DNA of 34,941 nt from the NCBI GenBank assembly GCA_038850275.1, contig JAWCLZ010000014.1, positions 1 through 34,941 of the forward strand. The letters are read 5' to 3'. This document shows positions 31,930 through 34,941 of this stretch, in pieces (position 1 is the first letter of the stretch; every line of letters begins with the position of its first letter). A program made the position numbers and the translations under genes. The notes beneath the pieces are model-generated. The model did no database searches. It saw only the letters and a program-made list of their open reading frames with translations, and was not told the origin of the DNA. This stretch comes from JAWCLZ01 sp038850275. Lineage in GTDB: Archaea > Halobacteriota > JAWCLZ01.

Positions 31930-32724
31930 CTACTGTTCAAAGCGAGAGCGAAGAATGGAGATGATTAGTAGAAAGGCAATTAATATTAAAAAAGCAATAA
32001 GGGTGCTCCAGGGTAAAGGTAAATTCTCTCTTGGATATAAAAGCCAGATGGTAAAAGAATAAAGACCGGTGGCAGCTAAGCCAAGTGGTGAATCGCGAAT
32101 CACGGCATCGGTCATCTCTCTCCCATATCTATGATATAGCACTATGAGCACAGGTGTTATCGTGCCTGGGAAGGCTGAGAAGATACCACTCCATTTGGCA
32201 CTACTTATATCACTTAGAAGGACAATGCTTGTGATAACAACTCCACCGAAGCCTCCTCTGAATAAAATCTGCCTCCAGCTTACTCCTACTCCCTTGAATT
32301 TTCTAGCATTTAATTTGCGAAATTGAACATAAGCAGCTGTACAACTTAGCCATAGCAATGCTAAGGCTTGAAATCCATTTGCTATTGATAGAGATCTTAA
32401 TAAAAATATGCTTGTGAAATAACTAGCGAATGCGAGGAATAGAGAAATTACCAGTGAACGTGAGACTCGTGTGCTAAGTGCAAACATCCCGAGGAATATA
32501 ACATCAGCTATCAAGCCAATGGGATTCCACATTGCAGCTTTACTCGCGTATTCTAAACCTTGCTCCATAGCGATTAATAAAAGTGATAGAAATGTAATTG
32601 TAGGAAGCGTCATCAAAATCCCAGCTATCCTCGGGGAGTTTTTCTCAGCAATTGTAGTAATACAAGTTATCAACCCAGCTCCAGCTAGGAAATAAATTAT
32701 GTATTTGATTATGTATTTGAGCAT
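31930..32724 (-). CDS. Polytopic membrane protein with internal duplication (GlpM/DUF3147-like)
   Basis: A 264-residue protein with about eight hydrophobic spans. Two halves resemble each other at a constant offset of 145 residues: SPRIAGILMTLPTITFLSLL (from residue 30) against SAKWSGIFSAFPGTITPVLI (from 175), then NPIGL (67-71) against SPLGL (212-216). Each half resembles the small GlpM/DUF3147 membrane proteins, suggesting a fused two-copy form. Function unknown. A TATA-like stretch (minus-strand TTTTTATAAAA, near 32758-32768) lies about 40 bases upstream of the start. The family call is tentative; the duplication is seen directly. Confidence 0.72.
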   Translation of the reverse strand: MLKYIIKYIIYFLAGAGLITCITTIAEKNSPRIAGILMTLPTITFLSLLLIAMEQGLEYASKAAMWNPIGLIADVIFLGMFALSTRVSRSLVISLFLAFASYFTSIFLLRSLSIANGFQALALLWLSCTAAYVQFRKLNARKFKGVGVSWRQILFRGGFGGVVITSIVLLSDISSAKWSGIFSAFPGTITPVLIVLYHRYGREMTDAVIRDSPLGLAATGLYSFTIWLLYPRENLPLPWSTLIAFLILIAFLLIISILRSRFEQ

Positions 32725-32857
32725 AGCTTGCTAATATTAGGATGCTTTTAACTTAAGCTTTTATAAAAAACTAAGATCTGCATGGGCAGGGATCGATATT
32801 GATCTGGTTGCTGTTTAGGGAAATTTAAATATAATTTTTTATTCTTTTATTTATTTT

Positions 32858-33028
32858 TTATTTGGTTATCGCGCATACTTTTAGCTTCTCATCATACCAA
32901 GCGCAATCTTGCTCCATACAGAGGAATAGCTTGCTTTTCTTCTCCCAGAGTGTATCATCAATCTCATTCTTTATACTAAGTAGGATGGTTTGAGCAACGA
33001 ATAATGGGCAGTTCTTTTGAACTTTCAT
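32858..33028 (-). CDS. Small four-cysteine protein (putative metal or Fe-S binding)
   Basis: A 56-residue protein from ATG 33028; a TTG at 33061 would add eleven residues. It has cysteines at 7, 37, 42 and 52 in the pattern KNCPLF, LFLCMEQDCAWYD and KVCAITK. Small archaeal and phage proteins with a C-x4-CAWY/CAWW-x-C arrangement are common in methanogens and have no assigned function; four spaced cysteines suggest a bound metal. It lies between a membrane protein gene and a tRNA methyltransferase gene on the same strand. Confidence 0.7.
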   Translation of the reverse strand: MKVQKNCPLFVAQTILLSIKNEIDDTLWEKKSKLFLCMEQDCAWYDEKLKVCAITK

Positions 33029-33105
33029 CTTGATCAATCCCGCTTTAATTACCCTAATCAAAACCAGTATTTACATCTAACGATTTTTTCGGATGATAAT
33101 TATTT

Positions 33106-33936
33106 TCAATTATCATTATTTTTATTTTTTAATAAGTCAACTGCAACTCTATGCACACCTGGAGCATAACTTCCGCATTTCTTCACTCTAAGTACGCTTA
33201 CTGGAAATCTTTTCATTAGTGTTCTCTCTAAATCAGCCATTTCATCTCGAGCGGCGAAGATATAGCAGTGAATCACGCCGCTTTCTCTAGCAAGTGGTAA
33301 TGCTAAATCTAAATATCGAAATCTTTCCTCAGGCTTGAGATATGGAGAAGGCATTATTATGCGATCAAACTTTTTATCAACCCGAGGCAAGATTTCTTCG
33401 ACATCTCCTTCAATTATAGCTATTTTTCCAAGGAGTTTGTTTAATTCTAAATTTTTCTTGAAATATGCACACGCAGTTGGATTTTTCTCAATTGCTAGGA
33501 TTTCAACTACCTTTTCCCGAGCGATCACAATTGGAAATGGACCAACGCCTGCGAATAAGCAGAGAATGTATTCTCCATCTTTAACTAGCGAGGCTATTCT
33601 CGCTCTCTCCATCGCTAGCTTTTGCGTGAAATGAATCTTCGTGGGATCAAGTTTAAAGCAACATTTATTTTCCCGATGAATAGTTTCAGTAGAATTGCCA
33701 TATAAAAGCTCATAGTTCGCGACTCTGAATTCTGTCTCTGCAGAGGTAATTTTTCGAAGTACTGTTTTCACATTTCTATTAGCCTCAGCGAGCTTTCTAG
33801 CAATTAGATACTTCTTATGCTCAAGCTCAAGTGGTATGTGAATTACTGCTATATTGCCAATTAAATCAAAGCGATCCCTTAATAATTCAAGTTCCTCTTT
33901 CTCAAGCTCTGGTTGCAAAATAGCTTTTAATCCCAT
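33106..33936 (-). CDS. Trm5-family tRNA (guanine37-N1)-methyltransferase-like protein
   Basis: A 276-residue class I methyltransferase. The cofactor motif FAGVGPFPIVIA (128-139), the acidic end of the next strand in AIEKNPTACAYFKKNLELN, and GDVEEIL (from 177) are clear, and IHFTQKLAMERARIA (101-115) is a Trm5/Taw signature. These enzymes methylate G37 or a wyosine precursor next to the anticodon. The proline in VGPF favours Trm5 over the TYW2-like transferase. The catalytic loop reads RIIMPSPYL, with Pro where Asn or Gly is more usual. It is shorter than the three-domain archaeal Trm5b proteins, so the N-terminal D1 domain seems absent. Exact subfamily is open. Confidence 0.85.
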   Translation of the reverse strand: MGLKAILQPELEKEELELLRDRFDLIGNIAVIHIPLELEHKKYLIARKLAEANRNVKTVLRKITSAETEFRVANYELLYGNSTETIHRENKCCFKLDPTKIHFTQKLAMERARIASLVKDGEYILCLFAGVGPFPIVIAREKVVEILAIEKNPTACAYFKKNLELNKLLGKIAIIEGDVEEILPRVDKKFDRIIMPSPYLKPEERFRYLDLALPLARESGVIHCYIFAARDEMADLERTLMKRFPVSVLRVKKCGSYAPGVHRVAVDLLKNKNNDN

Positions 33937-33969
33937 CTAATATTTGAAAAGTAAAGTGAGGATAAAAAT

Positions 33970-34299
33970 TTATTCTTTCTCCTTCTCAGTCTTTGAAGCT
34001 CGATAAAGCTGCAAGCCCCTGCTTGAGATCCACGAGCCACATAGAGCCATGACGAATAAAAAGACTGCTTTAATGATTATTGCAAGAAGGTCAGATTGCA
34101 AATTAATCTGCCCGCCTTCTGGATTGATTTGAATAGAGGAATTCTCCACAGGTGCTGAGAATTGAGAATATGCTAGTTGAAAAACAAATATCAAAAGCAC
34201 TATACCTAAGAAAAACACTGCAAGACCAATTATTGCTCCAGTATTATATCGCTTAACCTGAGTTCTTTCAGATAGTTTCTCCAAATCCAATCCCCTCAT
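33970..34299 (-). CDS. Two-TM membrane protein of unknown function
   Basis: A 109-residue protein. It has a charged N-terminus (about 17 residues), a membrane span at about 22-45 (GAIIGLAVFFLGIVLLIFVF), a roughly 25-residue loop that is probably outside, and a second span at about 70-92 followed by a charged end. Family not recognised. It starts at ATG 34299 only some 15-25 bases after a TATA-like element, so its mRNA is probably leaderless. The Trm5-like gene begins 34 bases downstream of its stop and may be cotranscribed. Confidence 0.75.
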   Translation of the reverse strand: MRGLDLEKLSERTQVKRYNTGAIIGLAVFFLGIVLLIFVFQLAYSQFSAPVENSSIQINPEGGQINLQSDLLAIIIKAVFLFVMALCGSWISSRGLQLYRASKTEKEKE

Positions 34300-34313
34300 A
34301 TAATATTTATTTT

Positions 34314-34324
34314 AAATATATAAA
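34314..34324 (-). promoter_or_regulatory. TATA-like element of the two-TM protein gene
   Basis: The minus strand reads TTTATATATTT about 15-25 bases before ATG 34299, which would give a leaderless or nearly leaderless transcript. It also lies six bases before the end of the upstream permease remnant. Confidence 0.45.
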
Positions 34325-34329
34325 ACTTC

Positions 34330-34734
34330 TTATAGCAGATTTAAAATTAAAGGCAGCATTATCACCCCCATTGCGTGAGTTCTTCTCACGTGCATGAATA
34401 TTGGAAGCAGTCCAATTGGAATTGAGATTGCAAATATAGCTAATCCAAAGAGCCCAGTTAATAGCAAAACTGATAGGGAAAGGAATATTAAAATCCCAAG
34501 GCAGAGCTTTGGATAGTTCACTCTTGGTAGAAATGCTGAGATATTAATTCCAATCAAAATTGTTAAAAAATATGAAATAATTGCCACTGCAACAATAACT
34601 ATTAGAAAGAGAGTAATTATGGAAAAGGAAAACTTGGTATCTAAAACAGCATCCACTGCAACCATCGCACCACTTCTAGTTTTGCCTATGGTAAAGAGAG
34701 CGATTACTCCAAAAATTGCATTCGCAGTGTTAAC
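34330..34734 (-). pseudogene. C-terminal remnant of a TctA-like permease
   Basis: The open minus-strand frame after a TGA (34735-34737) reads NTANAIFGVIALFTIGKTRSGA and continues to a stop at 34330, about 134 residues. The IGKTRSGA segment, the later hydrophobic spans, and the end HVRRTHAMGVIMLPLIL match the C-terminal part of archaeal TctA/PF01970 permeases, which are about 400 residues long. No upstream part is present: the next bases hold the promoter of a plus-strand gene. The first ATG in frame is at 34665, inside the conserved region. I read it as a 5'-truncated gene, not a short functional one. Confidence 0.65.
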
Positions 34735-34751
34735 TCATAAAATAGATAGGG

Positions 34752-34758
34752 TTATATA
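34752..34758 (+). promoter_or_regulatory. TATA-like promoter of the right-edge gene
   Basis: TTATATA (in GGGTTATATACTTGG) lies about 20-26 bases before ATG 34778, suggesting a leaderless transcript. Confidence 0.5.
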
Positions 34759-34777
34759 CTTGGAATGCATATTAGAG

Positions 34778-34941
34778 ATGGAAAACATGAATGACGAAAA
34801 GAAATTCCAAAATATGATGGCGAAACTGCCAATAAATGTTAGAAGGCAGCTAGAGGAATTTTTTACAATGGAATGTAGCAATATGAGTATACTGGGCAAA
34901 AGCGGATATGTCAAAGCCTTTTTATCCCTCCTTAAAGTGGT
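34778..34941 (+). CDS. Partial gene of unknown function, truncated by the window end
   Basis: The frame is open from ATG 34778 (MENMNDEKKFQNMMAKLPIN) to the right edge, giving 54 residues; ATG 34787 is an alternative. A TATA box at proper distance supports a real gene. The visible part looks helical (NVRRQLEEFFTM, then YVKAFLSLLKVV) and soluble. Family not recognised. Its promoter lies directly against the truncated permease, so it may mark the incoming side of a rearrangement. Confidence 0.55.
   Translation, partial: MENMNDEKKFQNMMAKLPINVRRQLEEFFTMECSNMSILGKSGYVKAFLSLLKV

Overview
This is archaeal DNA. The evidence is a long archaeal-type ribosomal protein operon (with S4e, L32e, L19e and the RNase P subunit Rpp29), a membrane-anchored LonB protease, an archaeal reductase of riboflavin synthesis (ArfC type), a Trm5-family tRNA methyltransferase, a type IV pilin-like surface protein, and TATA-type promoters close to start codons. 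Gene content suits a euryarchaeote, perhaps a relative of methanogens or Archaeoglobales, but no gene here fixes the lineage. Non-ATG starts are common: TTG in L19e, LonB, PmbA, a flavin-binding protein and one nitroreductase; GTG in L18 and probably a phosphoesterase. No tRNA, rRNA, CRISPR array or complete insertion sequence was seen.

Layout. (1) 1-1121, minus strand: porG-porD-porA of a pyruvate (2-oxoacid):ferredoxin oxidoreductase. porA runs off the left edge, and porD holds a run of ten Ns where its second 4Fe-4S motif should lie. (2) 1122-1865: an AT-rich gap with two short tandem repeats and the ribosomal operon promoter. (3) 1866-15632, plus strand: a SPOUT RNA methyltransferase, then L3-L4-L23-L2-S19-L22-S3-L29-Rpp29-S17-L14-L24-S4e-L5-S14-S8-L6-L32e-L19e-L18-S5-L30-L15-SecY. 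The genes are tightly packed, often with ATGA overlaps. (4) 15684-23202: mostly minus-strand accessory and housekeeping genes: transglutaminase-like secreted protein, HTH-CBS regulator, TatD-like hydrolase, a divergent DUF166 protein, flavin-binding protein, phosphoesterase, two nitroreductase paralogues flanking a plus-strand corrinoid adenosyltransferase, and a 52-residue membrane protein. (5) 22820-23802: two adjacent broken minus-strand genes. One is recognisable as an iron-sulfur protein with the four-cysteine motif of corrinoid/Fe-S proteins; it has one in-frame stop and about three frameshifts. (6) 23968-29779, plus strand: LonB, TldD, PmbA, ThiI. (7) 29803-34734, minus strand: ArfC-type reductase, pilin-like protein, a membrane protein with an internal duplication, a small four-cysteine protein, a Trm5-like methyltransferase, a two-TM protein, and the C-terminal remnant of a TctA-like permease. 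A plus-strand gene then starts and runs off the right edge.

How the genes fit together. Region 3 makes the ribosome core, its export channel and one RNase P subunit in a single transcription unit. LonB followed by TldD/PmbA is a proteolysis module: membrane-associated ATP-dependent degradation plus a metallopeptidase pair that clears peptides. The most interesting parts are not in the ordinary operons. They are the decayed Fe-S locus, the truncated permease, several short tandem duplications (one copies a TATA-like element, one copies the 3' end of pmbA), and two small proteins that are easily missed.
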